Assembly (NCBI GenBank): GCA_030512295.1
Contig: JAULSR010000003.1
Location: 434,001-498,000 of the forward strand
DNA length: 64,000 nucleotides
Direction of reading: 5' to 3'
Source: Bombardia bombarda
Lineage: Eukaryota > Ascomycota > Sordariomycetes > Sordariales > Lasiosphaeriaceae
Part shown: piece after piece, positions 1 to 10,214 of the stretch
Layout: each line of letters opens with the position of its first letter
Numbering within the stretch: the first letter of the stretch is position 1
Translations under genes and position numbers: made by a program
The notes under the pieces: generated by a model
Databases searched by the model: none
Told to the model about the DNA's origin: nothing
The model's input: only the letters and a program-made list of their open reading frames with translations

Positions 1-59
1 AGGCCGATGCTAAGGGTGGCAGTGGCGGTGAGGAGGGCGGTGAGTTGTTGGTGGCGCAT
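1..59 (-). CDS. 5' end of a secreted protein gene (truncated by window edge)
   Basis: Reading leftward from an ATG whose A is at position 59, an open frame runs off the window edge after 19 complete codons (MRHQQLTALLTATATLSIG). One polar/basic start is followed by an Ala/Leu/Thr-rich hydrophobic stretch, which is what a eukaryotic signal peptide looks like. The protein is therefore probably exported or secreted. Nothing of the mature part is visible, so no family can be named. The frame upstream of the ATG has no obvious competing start nearby. Confidence is moderate because the evidence is only a short signal-like segment. Confidence 0.5.
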   Translation of the reverse strand, partial: MRHQQLTALLTATATLSIG

Positions 60-1561
60 TTCGATGATGGGTTTGAAGTTGTGTTTGGATGATGGTGGTT
101 TGAAGGAATAAATCGAATACTCAGTGCTTGGCCTGCTGTCTATTGTTTCTTCAGTTTGTAAAGAAGAATGTTTTGGGTTAATATAGCATCATGTAATGAA
201 TGTCACCAGACTCCCTCAGGGGTGACCGAAAGCGCGGTGGTGTTGTCTGTCTTGCTATGGTACAACTTCACAGGGTAAAGCGATGAACTCGAGTCATCTT
301 GGGCCGGTCCAAACTGGACGGCGTGGTTTTTAATGGTGGCAAGGCGCAATATATTACAAGGCCAATCATTTCATGGACAGTGGCGGGCCATATCAAGTGT
401 GCTGCTCACAAACCGTATATGGATACGTATTATTACTGGTGTTGCTCTGTCCTATGGATGCTCGACATTAAAGGCCTGATGAGAACAGATACATTTCTCT
501 TAAACTTCAATGATTTGAAGCATCAAACAGGTCTATCATTGTCTTCGATGTCCTGCAGTGAAAAGTCAATCATTATTGTGAATTACACTTGTAGAATCCA
601 ACCCAGCCAGAGTTAGAACGACGATGTCGCTGAAAGTGATGAATCATTGTTCAAGACTTAACCGAGGAACTCCCTCGGCTCTCCGGTATTGCGCAAAAAG
701 ATGTGATGGCACCTCTAGCCACAGATACCTTAGAATAGAATGTGGAGAAGAGAAACTCGATGACCATCATATCGAGATCGTAGGGCTGACCATCTCCGCC
801 AAGGGGCAAAGGCGTGGGGCAAGGCATAGTTAGCCGTCTAGGTTAGGGGCCGTCCCATATGAGCTACGGGCCTTCCCGAAATGTCATGCCAATATGACGG
901 GGTCTAGTTGTCGAGAAGAGGCCAATATTCCAGCCTAAATGTCAAAACAGAAGCCGCTGACGGCGTATATACCTGAGAATGTGGAACTGGATCGTGACTT
1001 CGCCCAAACAGCGACCATCTGTCTTTCCGCAATGAGAATACAATAGACTCAGAATTGCTCTTTACTAGGCCGTATATCCATACCGTAGTTCACTTGCTAG
1101 ATCTCTCTGTTTACCCCAGCAGCATCTCCACGCCCTTCACGGTGGCTTCGCATTACCCCCAAGCTACTGCCTACCCTTCGTTGATGTTCCCCAGACATGT
1201 CCGATATGGCTCTTTGCACATGTCCTCAAACATACGCTGCGCTTTCTTTTAGCTAGACTAAACTGCTCTACTTCAGTCTAGCTCACTACATAATCAGCCA
1301 TCATGACACCCCCTTTTCATCACGTGTTTATACGCATAAATAACACTCTCAAGCCGCAGCATTTGCCATGATCTTTCCACCCTCTCGACATTCCCTTGCA
1401 TAGACATACAGCTCCAGTTTGTCCTTCCTATCAGTTCGTCTATCTCTTGTTCTTGTAAAAGACAATCTCCACTCAACAAGAAACATTCCACTCTTTCAGT
1501 TACCTTGATTGATACCCGTCATCTTCACACGACAGAGCAACCAGAGCCAAATCAAGCAAAG
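60..1561. other. intergenic region between divergent genes
   Basis: This 1.5 kb region separates the leftward secreted-protein start from the rightward GPI-protein gene and presumably holds both promoters. Open frames here are short and have no recognisable sequence. A 9-bp perfect inverted repeat (AGCTAGACT at 1251-1259, AGTCTAGCT at 1275-1283) and a CACGTG E-box (1321-1326) are visible upstream of the GPI gene. The last 200 bases are pyrimidine-rich, as in many fungal 5' leaders. Confidence 0.5.
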
Positions 1562-2416
1562 ATGCATCTCACCAAGGTCTCCGTCATCGCTGTCCAGCTC
1601 GGCTTCACCGCCGCCAGCGTGGTCGAGTAAGTTTCCTCCTTCTTTCCCTTACCCTTCCCCCCCTCTCCCCCCCTTATCCACCCACCCATCCCCACCAACT
1701 AACCACCCCTCCCCCACTCCAGCGCCCGTGCCGCCGCCCCCATGGTAACCGCCGTGGCCGCCCTCCCCGACGCCCGCCGCGCCGACGCCTGGCAGGTCCA
1801 GGCCCAGGCCCAGGCCCAGCAGCACAACCTCAAGGAGAAGCGCAACAACGCCGCCGCCGCCGCCGACCCCAACCCCTACACCAACACCAACTGGGAGCAG
1901 CAGCACCAGCAGTGGCAGTCCGACGTGGCCGCCGCGCAGTCCCTCGCCAGCTCCTGGCAGGCCTACGGCGCCTCCCAGGGCGCCGCCCACGGCGCCGCCT
2001 GGGCCTCGGCCGCCGGCGCCAACGGCGGCTACGGCCCCGACAACTACGGCAACTGGGGCCCCGACGGCAACAACTGGGGCCCGTACAACTCGTACGCCTC
2101 GGCCGCGTGGGCGTCTGTGTACGGCTCGTCCGTGCCTTACCCTGCTGCCTCTGCGGCGGCGGCAGGCTACGGCAGCAGCCAGTATGGGGCCGCCGCCGCC
2201 GCGCCCACTGCCGCCGCCGAGGAGGGTGGCAAGCAGCCTGCCGCGGCGAGCAGCTACCGCTCGCAGTGGGGAACGGGCACGGGAGCTGTGGCTGTGCCCT
2301 CGCCGACGCCCGGTCTGGTGCAGGTCAATGGGGCTGCTGACGGCTCTGGGCTGGCTCTGGCTGCTGTGCTGGGGGCTGGCGTCGCCATGATGGCTGCGGG
2401 CTTTGGGATGCTCTGA
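1562..2416 (+). CDS. Ala/Gln/Gly-rich putative GPI-anchored secreted protein
   Basis: Two exons, 1562-1626 and 1723-2416. The intron (1627-1722) has a GTAAGT donor, a CTAAC near 1699 and an AG at 1721-1722. The spliced product is 252 aa. It starts with a signal peptide (MHLTKVSVIAVQLGFTAAS) and has an Ala/Gln/Tyr/Gly/Asn/Ser-rich low-complexity middle. It ends in a short polar segment (NGAADGSG) followed by a hydrophobic tail to the stop, the usual arrangement of a GPI-anchor signal. No catalytic motif is visible. By inference it is a cell-surface or wall protein. The GC-rich coding sequence gives long antisense open frames, which are shadows. I do not recognise the family. Confidence 0.75.
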
Positions 2417-2739
2417 GGGATTGATGTTAGTCAGTCAGCCAGCCAGTAGGATTAAATACGAGCTTGAAATGGGAGATTGAAAAGGTGGTAGACTGTTAAG
2501 GGTCAAAAGGAGGTATTCCATAATGGGAAGAGAAGCAGAGATTTGAAGGGTTGGGGTCTTGTTATTGTACAGGAAATATATACATGGTATTAGCTATATA
2601 CCACCATACTATCCCTAATAATTTACACTAATTATAATACGTCGAGATTGATCCTGAAGCTTACATACCCAGAGGTTACTGTTTGATCTGCATCGTAACA
2701 TAGAATAGAGCTTATACGTTGTAGGCCAGTCTTACCACA
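2417..2739. other. convergent 3' flanks
   Basis: This 323-base AT-rich spacer lies between the convergent GPI-protein and AspRS genes. It will contain both 3' UTRs and polyadenylation signals. I see nothing else in it. Confidence 0.4.
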
Positions 2740-5111
2740 TCAGCCCTTTCTGGCTCTGGCAAGGTGATACGTCTTGAGCTGCTCCTCCGTAATCTTGCTC
2801 GGGCTCTTGACCGTAAGGTCCTCGCCCTTCATCGACTTGGGAAACGCAATCACATCCCTGACAGAATCCGTATCGGTAAAGACAGCGACCAGCCGGTCAA
2901 AGCCCAGCGCGAATCCCGCATGCGGAGGACAGCCAGCACGAAGCGCCTCAAGCAGGTGGGCGAACTGGTCGACACCTTTGTCATCCATCTTCAAGATCTC
3001 CCTCATAACGTACTCCTGCATCGCGGCAAGGTGTATACGCCGACTACCGCCGCCGAGCTCAATGCCATTAACGACTAAGTCGTAATGGTCCGCTCTTGCC
3101 TTCATGGGGTCTGTGGCGAGGAGTTCGACGTCGGCGGGGGTGAGCGGTGCCGTGAAGGGGTGGTGGGTCGCGGAGAAACCCGCATGGCCGCCCTGCCCCG
3201 GATCTGCATCGTTGTCGGGTGTGAACATGGGAAAGTCGACGACCCACAGGAATTTGAGATCAAAGTCGCGCGGGAGAAGGCCCCTAGACACGGCTTGCTG
3301 ATATATTAGATTTCTGCTGGTGCCGAGGGCTGTCGATCCACCCTGGAATGGCTTGTCTTCGCGAGCTTGGAAGACGAGGATGTCGCCGTCTTGCAGGTCT
3401 TGAAAGTCTTCCAGACCTAGTGCTCCATTGGTGAGATCCTCCACACCATCGTAGCCGAGCGATGAGAGGCCGCCAAGGGGCTTCTTCGAGTTGTAGATGA
3501 GCGGAACAGGTGCTCCATCGGCACTTTTAGCGAGTGCAGGAGGAAGGGCTTTCATAAAATTGTCGACAAACTCTGAGACAGGGCCCAAGTCACCATCCTC
3601 GCCCAAGTTAGGGCGAAATCTAAAAGCCTCTACAACGGGCTTTTCTAGATGTGTTATCTTTGAGACGAATTCGGCGGGCAAGACTTGGTCTACTCGTTTA
3701 ATCTGAATCTGTTAGCTGATGTCTCGCAAGGTTGAGAAGGGACAACGTACCTCGAATGGGATTCGCAAGTCAGGCTTGTCAGAGCCAAATCTGGACATGG
3801 CGTCTTGATATGCGAGTCGTAGGAAGGGGGTTGGTAAATTGGGCCAGCGAGAACCAAGGCCTTCCCCTGTATTATCTGCTGATGCCGAGTCCCGTCGAGG
3901 GATAGGATAGTGGTCGTCGCCTTTGTTGACCACTTGGAATTGGGCATTGAGTGCGGTGGGTAGTTCCGAGATGAGGGTCTCGACGGTGTTCATCACATCT
4001 TTGCCGGTTGCAAAAGACATCTCCAAGTCGAGCTGTGTAAACTCTGGCTGTCTATCGGCACGTAGGTCCTCGTCACGAAAGCAGCGAGCAAACTGATAGT
4101 AGGAACGAACGCCGCTGGCCATGAGAATCTGCTTGTACTGCTGGGGGCTCTGCGGCAGGGCGTACGCCATGTTTGCGCGTCTTGTCGGCACTAGAAATTC
4201 TCTTGCTCCTTCGGGCGTTGATTTGAATAAGATGGGGGTTTCAACTTCGGTGAAGCCGAGATTTTCGAGCGTTTGCCTGAGTTGAAACCCAATCTTTGGA
4301 CGAGCAAGCAGACGCGAGCGCAAGGGTTTGGAGAAGCGTATCTGCAGGTGGCGGGCGGAGGGAGGGAACTGGACGCCATCGGAGACGATGATGTCTTTTG
4401 GGAAGACGTTGAGGGGTTGGATGCTGTCTAGATTCAGATCCACGCGCGAGACCCCGTGTAGAAAAGTGTCAGTGACAGGCTTTGCGCCCTCTACTGCTTC
4501 TGACGGGCTGCCATGAAGTTTAACAACAGCCCCTGTCACGGATACTGGACTGTACAGCGGGACCATTCTCAGCATTGTCGAGACTTTGTGCTCTGGGCTA
4601 CCCGGCTCTTCAAAGGCAGATGTGATTTGGATGCTTGGCCCATTGTCGACCTGTATGTCGGCAAATACCAGCTTTGAGTGCTTCACTCTCCGCCTGGCAA
4701 GAAAGCCATGAACGGTGACCTGCTTTCCATGCTCAAAGTCTTTGGCTTGGGATGCATCGGGAAACTGGCCTTGTTCTAGGTCAGCGCCGCTCGTTGAGTA
4801 GCAGAAAGAGAAAGAGATGGCAGTGCTAAACCTACTAGATTGTGTCCATGCCTTACGCATCTTCTGACCTATGATTTTCTGGGCATCTTGTTCATCTCGG
4901 ATGGGAGGCGAAGACGATGTGGTGTAGGAATGGTGCCCTGGGGCGACGTGGCTGTGACAGGGAATGAGACACGACAGACGGCGTGAGAAAGACGAGACGA
5001 GGTAGGCAAGTGAACGGCTTACAATTGACGAGGTAAATTTCCTACACAACACCTTATCCTGGACGTTTGAGCGCTGCAGAGGCGCCTTAACGAGACGCGC
5101 AGCTGAGACAT
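2740..5111 (-). CDS. MSD1: mitochondrial aspartyl-tRNA synthetase
   Basis: A class II aminoacyl-tRNA synthetase that charges mitochondrial tRNA-Asp. Exons on the minus strand are 5111-5023, 4951-4836, 4775-3751 and 3702-2740. Phases agree and give about 730 aa. The N-terminus (MSQLRVSLRRLCSAQTSRIR) is Arg/Ser-rich and lacks acids, which is typical of a mitochondrial presequence. Next come an OB-fold anticodon-binding region (VTVHGFLARRRVKHSKLVFADIQ), motif 2 with FRDEDLRADRQPEFTQLD, and motif 3 with GFALGFDRL near the C-terminus. The bacterial-type length, with an insertion between motifs 2 and 3, fits the organellar enzyme. The ATG at 5111 is required because the longer open frame downstream begins only at a GTG. 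The 60-nt second intron (4776-4835) keeps the frame open if retained, so its use is uncertain. Confidence 0.93.
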
Positions 5112-5491
5112 CCGTTAATGTCCTATGAAATGTGCCTTGTCAAAAGATGATTGTTGTTTATTAAGGTTCCATTACGAATCTGTATCACAGTTTGGTCCCG
5201 TCCTCCAAACGACTTAAGCTCGAGGTAGCTTGAGCTGAGTGGGAGAGCTAATGCAATCCACCGCTCAGGCCACTTGACGGGTGCTTGGCGCTCACCTGAG
5301 GCGCACTGTGCAGTGCCAGCCCGGTGCGTTCCACCGTCCTTCGGCATCTTCCAGCCCGCCCCGACAGCCTCCCATGTGGACCCCACCCACTGGCCAGCAC
5401 TGTGGAGCTCGCTGGACATCAAAACTCTTTGCGGCTCGCGACGATTTCGAGATTTTCTCCTTTTCTCTTCATCCCTTCCAATTCAAAACAA
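5112..5491. other. AspRS upstream region / probable bidirectional promoter
   Basis: This region lies upstream of the AspRS start and of a possible rightward transcript. The stretch at 5440-5490 is pyrimidine-rich (TTTTCTCC, TTCATCCCTTCC), like fungal 5' leaders. No protein-coding content is recognisable. Confidence 0.35.
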
Positions 5492-5972
5492 TGTACGTAT
5501 CAATCCACAATGATATCCCACGCTGCCGCTGCAAAAGCACAAACTAACAGCCGCCTAGATGATGAAAGCTAGCGTGTACTATTTGAAGATGCTTCCTCCT
5601 TTTGGAACATCCAAACTCTCCCCTCGGGGCTTAAGTGGTTTGGTTGTGATAGAAGGCAGGAATTTTGAAATAAGCGTTCGGACACACCGACCTTGTTACT
5701 CTTCGGACGCGATCACGGCATCTCTGACTCTATTTGAATCCATGAAGGCCTTTTCTTCTTTCTTTTTGTCATCTCCTTTAGTCTTTACCCCTGACGCTCG
5801 CTTCCCATGGTGGACAAGTGTTACCAATGGAGGCAACGGGCATTGGGGACTTTCCCCGTACATTGTGCTAGCTAGATATATGAATAAAGAGGATCAACCA
5901 CAATTTGGTTTCAAGTTACCCGTGGTGCAAATACTGGTACGCTCTATGTCTGCCATACAGACCCCGAGATGA
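5492..5972 (+). other. possible small spliced gene (intron plus 137-codon open frame)
   Basis: A well-formed intron is visible at 5492-5558: a GTACGT donor, a CTAAC about 15 nt before the end, and CTAG. The sequence before the donor is a CT-rich leader. Directly after the acceptor is ATGATG (5559), opening a frame of 137 codons (MMKASVYYLKMLPPFG...). I do not recognise the protein, and its second half looks compositionally random. The transcript may encode a shorter peptide or be non-coding. The good splice signals are the only reason to list it. Confidence 0.25.
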
Positions 5973-6809
5973 GGCTGGAACACGTGGAGGGTGGATGGTG
6001 AGCGGACGATACTACCTATGATTTCTGTCGTACCTGGATAATTACGTTACGTCAGGAGAAGCATTGTCACAAGTTTTCACAACCCAGAAAGTCGTCACTG
6101 GTTCAATAATACCTTTATGCTATTCTCTTACCACGATGTAGGTTGCGGATCGGCTGCTTTCATGCCGTCGTACAAAATATGTACCTGATACTAAGCGGTT
6201 CCTGACCCATTGCCCTGGTTAGGTATCACTAGTCGTGCGCGGGGGGTTGTGTTTGGCATTGATAGTGGTTGGGTTCCAGGTTGTTTCCTTTGACGTGGTT
6301 CCAGTGTCCAGCGTCCAGCAGCCGGCTTCAGGGGGAGGGGGCGGCTGAATCGCATTTTACTCGTAGCGACTCCGGGACCGCTAATCTCTGGCGCCGATCA
6401 AAGCAGCGCATTCGTTTAGTAATAGTGGAGGATCCAGGTTGTCCGACCCCAAACTCGGCAACGCAACGCAACTCAACTGAAGGCAACCAAGTCATCTAAT
6501 AATCTCAAAACTGTACAGCCAGTCCCTTCATACATAGTTACGGGGCCCTAGCAATTAGTATCACGCCCAACGTCGAACGCACGCTGCCCAAACCCAACAA
6601 CAGCCCCGACAAGCGCATCTGCCCTCCTTCTGTCTGCCCTCCACTCGCCACGACAGCGACAGCCAGCGCGTACCTCCCTCGCACCTGCCCCCACAGTTGT
6701 TCAACAGCCGTCGCGAAGCTTGTGTAGAACCTGGCGGCCTCACCGAGAGTATCGCATCGCGCATTGCTTCGACAGACAGCCCAGAGGTAGTCGCCCGGAC
6801 TGCCCAGCC
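5973..6809. other. intergenic region upstream of the ANTH gene
   Basis: About 840 bases with no recognisable gene or RNA. The final 200 bases are C-rich, with repeated CCC/CAAC, consistent with the promoter and 5' leader of the ANTH adaptor gene. Confidence 0.35.
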
Positions 6810-9035
6810 ATGGCGAGCTCCTTTGAGAAGTCTGTAAAGGGCGCGACCAAGATCAAGGTGCGTCGGGCCTCTGTCTCTTCTTTTTGCTGCCCCCCACTCA
6901 GAGTGCAATCAAGAAAGGCACCAATGCCCGAATGCTGACGTCTACTGTAAACTGCAGGCCGCGCCCCCCAAGACGAAATACATCGAGCATATCCTAATTG
7001 CGACACATTCGGGCGAGGCGGGGGTGGGAGAGGTATTTAGGGCCTTGCAGAACCGACTGCACGACTCGACATGGACCGTCGTCTTCAAGAGCTTGATCAC
7101 GGCTCACCTCATGATCCGCGAAGGGTCGGCAGACGTCACGCTGGCCTACCTCGCAAAGCATAATAACATCTTGGCCGTGAGCATGTTTTCGGATGGTTAG
7201 TGCCACAGGACCACCCCGATGATAAGAGCCAGAGCTGACCTTGCATGTGTGCGCAGCCCAAACCCAAGGCCGGAATATCCGACACTACTCTGATTATCTG
7301 ACCGAGAGGGCGCGAGCGTACCGGGAAACAAAGATCGACTGGGTACGAGGCAAGGAGGCCCGGTTAGAAAAGCTCACGGTAGAGAAGGGTTTGCTCCGAG
7401 AGACAGAGGCTGTCCAGCATCAGCTCACGGCCCTGTTGAAATGCGACGTGAGTTTCATACCCCTTAGCTCCCAGGGGCAACCAAATGCTGAACTGTGGAT
7501 AGGTCATGGAAAGCGAGCAGGAAAACGAGATTACAGTCACCGTGTTCAGGCTGCTGGTCCTCGATCTTCTCGCCCTGTTCCAAGCTCTGAACCAGGCAAT
7601 GATCAATATTCTCGGTGAGACTTCTCCCCTGCCTTGATCTATCCTATCCACGAACTAACGTTGTGGCAGGCCACTTCTTTGAAATGTCTAAACCAGACGC
7701 CGAAAGGGCCATGGACATATACAGAACCTTTACTCGCCAGACCGACTTTGTTGTGCAATATCTCAGTGTCGCCAGGCAGTACGAGCATCACACGAGAGTC
7801 GAAGTTCCTAAGCTGAAGCACGCCCCTGTGAACTTGGGCCGGCAGCTCGAGGAATATCTGAAAGACCCCGACTTCGAAATCCACCGGAGGCAGTACCTTG
7901 CAGAGCTTGAGGCGAAGAAATCGAAGGGCGGGTCAGCAGGTGCGTCTAAGTCGGCTAGGAGTGAACCAGCATCAAAGGCCGATACTGCAAAGGCCTTCTC
8001 GAGTGTAAATGGGTCACAGCAGGCAGCCCCTCAGCTTCCACAGCCCACAAAGGGTCCAGATGCCAACCTGATCGACTTCTTCGAGTCCATCGAGCACAAC
8101 CAGACGCCCATGGCCACACAGGTACAAGCCCCCAACCACAGCCGCAGGCGCAGGTACAGATGGGCATGTCCCCATGGGGACCCACGCCTTTCCAACAACA
8201 ACCTATCCAGCAGTTTCCCTCGAATGGATTTGCCCCGCAGCAGACTGGGCTTCAGATGAATGGTTCTTTCCAACAGCAACAACCTATGGGTGGTTTTGCT
8301 CAACCACAGCAACTTCCCCAGCAGATACAGACGACGGGCTTTACGAGTCCTGTGGGTTATGGAGGATTTTCGCCCCAGTCCGCTTTCCAGCCGAGCTCCT
8401 TGGCCTCCATACCCCAAGATTCGGTAGCAAACTTCCAGATGGCTTCGCCCACTGGTTTCCAAGGCGGCCTTCAACCTGCCCCGCAGACTACAAACCCCTT
8501 CCGGCAGTCTATGCTCATGAACCAGCAGACGGGCTCGCCGTTTGCGCCTGTTGCTCCCCAGCAACAGCAGCCACAACAGCAGCAACAGCAACAGCAGCCT
8601 CGTCCCCTAACCAGCCAGTCCACAAACCCCTTTGCACGGTCGTCTCCACAGGCTACCCAGCCCTTTGCAGCACCTATGCCCCTTATGCCTAATAACTCGC
8701 CATTCCAATCTCCTCCTCCAATTCAACAACAAGCTGCGCCTATGCCTCTTCAGTCCATGGCAACTGGGACGAACCCTTTTGCAAGAGGATTTGCCCAGCA
8801 ACAGCAGCAACAGCCCCAGCAGCAACAAGAACAGCCACGGCCTGTCACAGCCGGCGGCGCGCTGATGAGCCAGCCGACAGGTAGCACGAATCCGTTCCGA
8901 CAGGGCGCCTTTGTGAACCACACAACGGGGGTGGGCTGGCAGCACAACCAGCAGTCAATAGGCGGGGGCTTGGATCAGCTGGAGACGATACCCGTCTTCC
9001 CGAGGCCGGCGCAGCAGACACCGTGGCAGCAATGA
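6810..9035 (+). CDS. ANTH-domain clathrin adaptor (AP180/YAP1801 type), apparent one-base frameshift
   Basis: Endocytic adaptor that binds PI(4,5)P2 and clathrin. Exons are 6810-6857, 6958-7195, 7257-7447, 7503-7614 and 7670-9035. The N-terminus (MASSFEKSVKGATKIK, then AAPPKTKYIEHILIATH) is the ANTH lipid-binding signature, and the domain runs to roughly residue 270. The C-terminal half is Gln/Pro-rich. It carries a clathrin-box-like LIDFF and four NPF motifs (all TNPF), which bind EH-domain proteins such as Ede1/Pan1. The last exon changes frame near 8129-8133, a C5 run. One additional C would join both halves smoothly into about 651 aa. A 32-nt intron (8121-8152) would also restore the frame but is shorter than any credible fungal intron. 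I treat the break as a likely sequence error, not a pseudogene. Confidence 0.9.
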
Positions 9036-10214
9036 CCGGCGCGGTGAAATAATCAATAATTGTGCCCAGACTGAGTGCCGCAGAGCTTAGGTATCAAGCA
9101 AAGCCCGTATTTACTTTCTTCCCTTTTGGCCTTTTTTGGATTGTTACCTAAGGAAAATTCAGTCACGTAAAGCGAAAAGACTACCTTGGACCTTTCATAC
9201 TCACCTTCCTACCCCCTTACCCCCTTTGAAGATGAGACAGAGACACAGACAGACTTTACAAAGAAGGGGAAAAAGTAGGCAATTCCGGTAGCTTTGTGAA
9301 GGGGTGCTTTAGCCCGATTGCCGGGCTTTTTCTGTTCTTGTTTTTATTTTACCTTACATTCTTATGGCTAGTTTTCATTTTGCAAAGCATTCATGCATTG
9401 TTCATAGTCCATTCATTCATCTAGCGCGGCGTTTGTTCAGGGTTTTCTTTTCCTTTCACTCTCCTCCTGTGCTGTCTCCCTGAGTACCATGTTTCTAAAT
9501 GGGTGGCAAACAGGGGAAAGATACAATTCTTTTTTATCAATTTCGACCTTTTCCAACTCAATCACCTAATTTTCCCACCAACTGATGTCCAGGTTCAATA
9601 TTGCTAGATTCCATCCGTCTCCCCCGGTGTCTCAGCCCCTTCCCCGAAGGCTGGAATTGGCAAATGACACGAAAAAGAGAAAAGAGATCTAATAGACGAT
9701 CCCAAAAATAGAATAAGCAGTGGAAACGAGATGGGACTCACCGAATTGTGAAGGTTGTTGTTTCTGGATGGCTTCAGCCAACAGCAAGATATGGTCCATA
9801 TTGCAGCGGCGGCTATCGAGCATCTTGTGATTTTTTAATGAGCGCCTATATTATTCTGTCACGACGATTCATATCTTGCATGATGCTCATTACACACGCC
9901 CCTTTTTTACATTATCATATGCTCTAACCAAAACACCAGCCAGATTGAGGTCAAGGTATCTGGTATCATCACGTTCACAACACAGCTTGAAATATTAGAT
10001 TTAATTCGGAGTAACCAAGCTATTCTGCCCCATTCAGACATGAACCTGTCTTTCCTTTTGTATTCCGGATGCGCCAAACAACCTTCTCCCCCACCGAGCC
10101 CTTTTCCAGTTGAACTCCACCAGAACAGACAAAAACGCCAACGCTATGTATTGTATATAAAATTAGAAATAAGCACAAATCCAAGCCGCCACTTCCTTAG
10201 GAAGCTCATCAGTA
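9036..10214. other. convergent intergenic region
   Basis: About 1.2 kb between the ends of the ANTH and Tfb3 genes. It contains long T- and C-rich tracts and will hold both 3' UTRs. A small GC hairpin followed by Ts (AGCCCG...CGGGCT, about 9311-9330) is visible but has no role expected in a nuclear genome. No gene or RNA is recognised. Confidence 0.35.

Noticed and set aside
5281..5572. Overlapping Pro/Ser-rich frames upstream of the possible small gene
   Set aside because: Three frames are open together over the same bases, with no conserved motif. This is composition, not coding.
8121..8152. 32-nt intron that would restore the ANTH frame
   Set aside because: GT...AG ends exist, but the length is well below the 45-50 nt minimum of fungal introns, and there is no branch site.
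9308..9331. Rho-independent-terminator-like hairpin followed by Ts
   Set aside because: The window is a nuclear fungal genome. Such hairpins do not terminate pol II, and no pol III gene precedes it.
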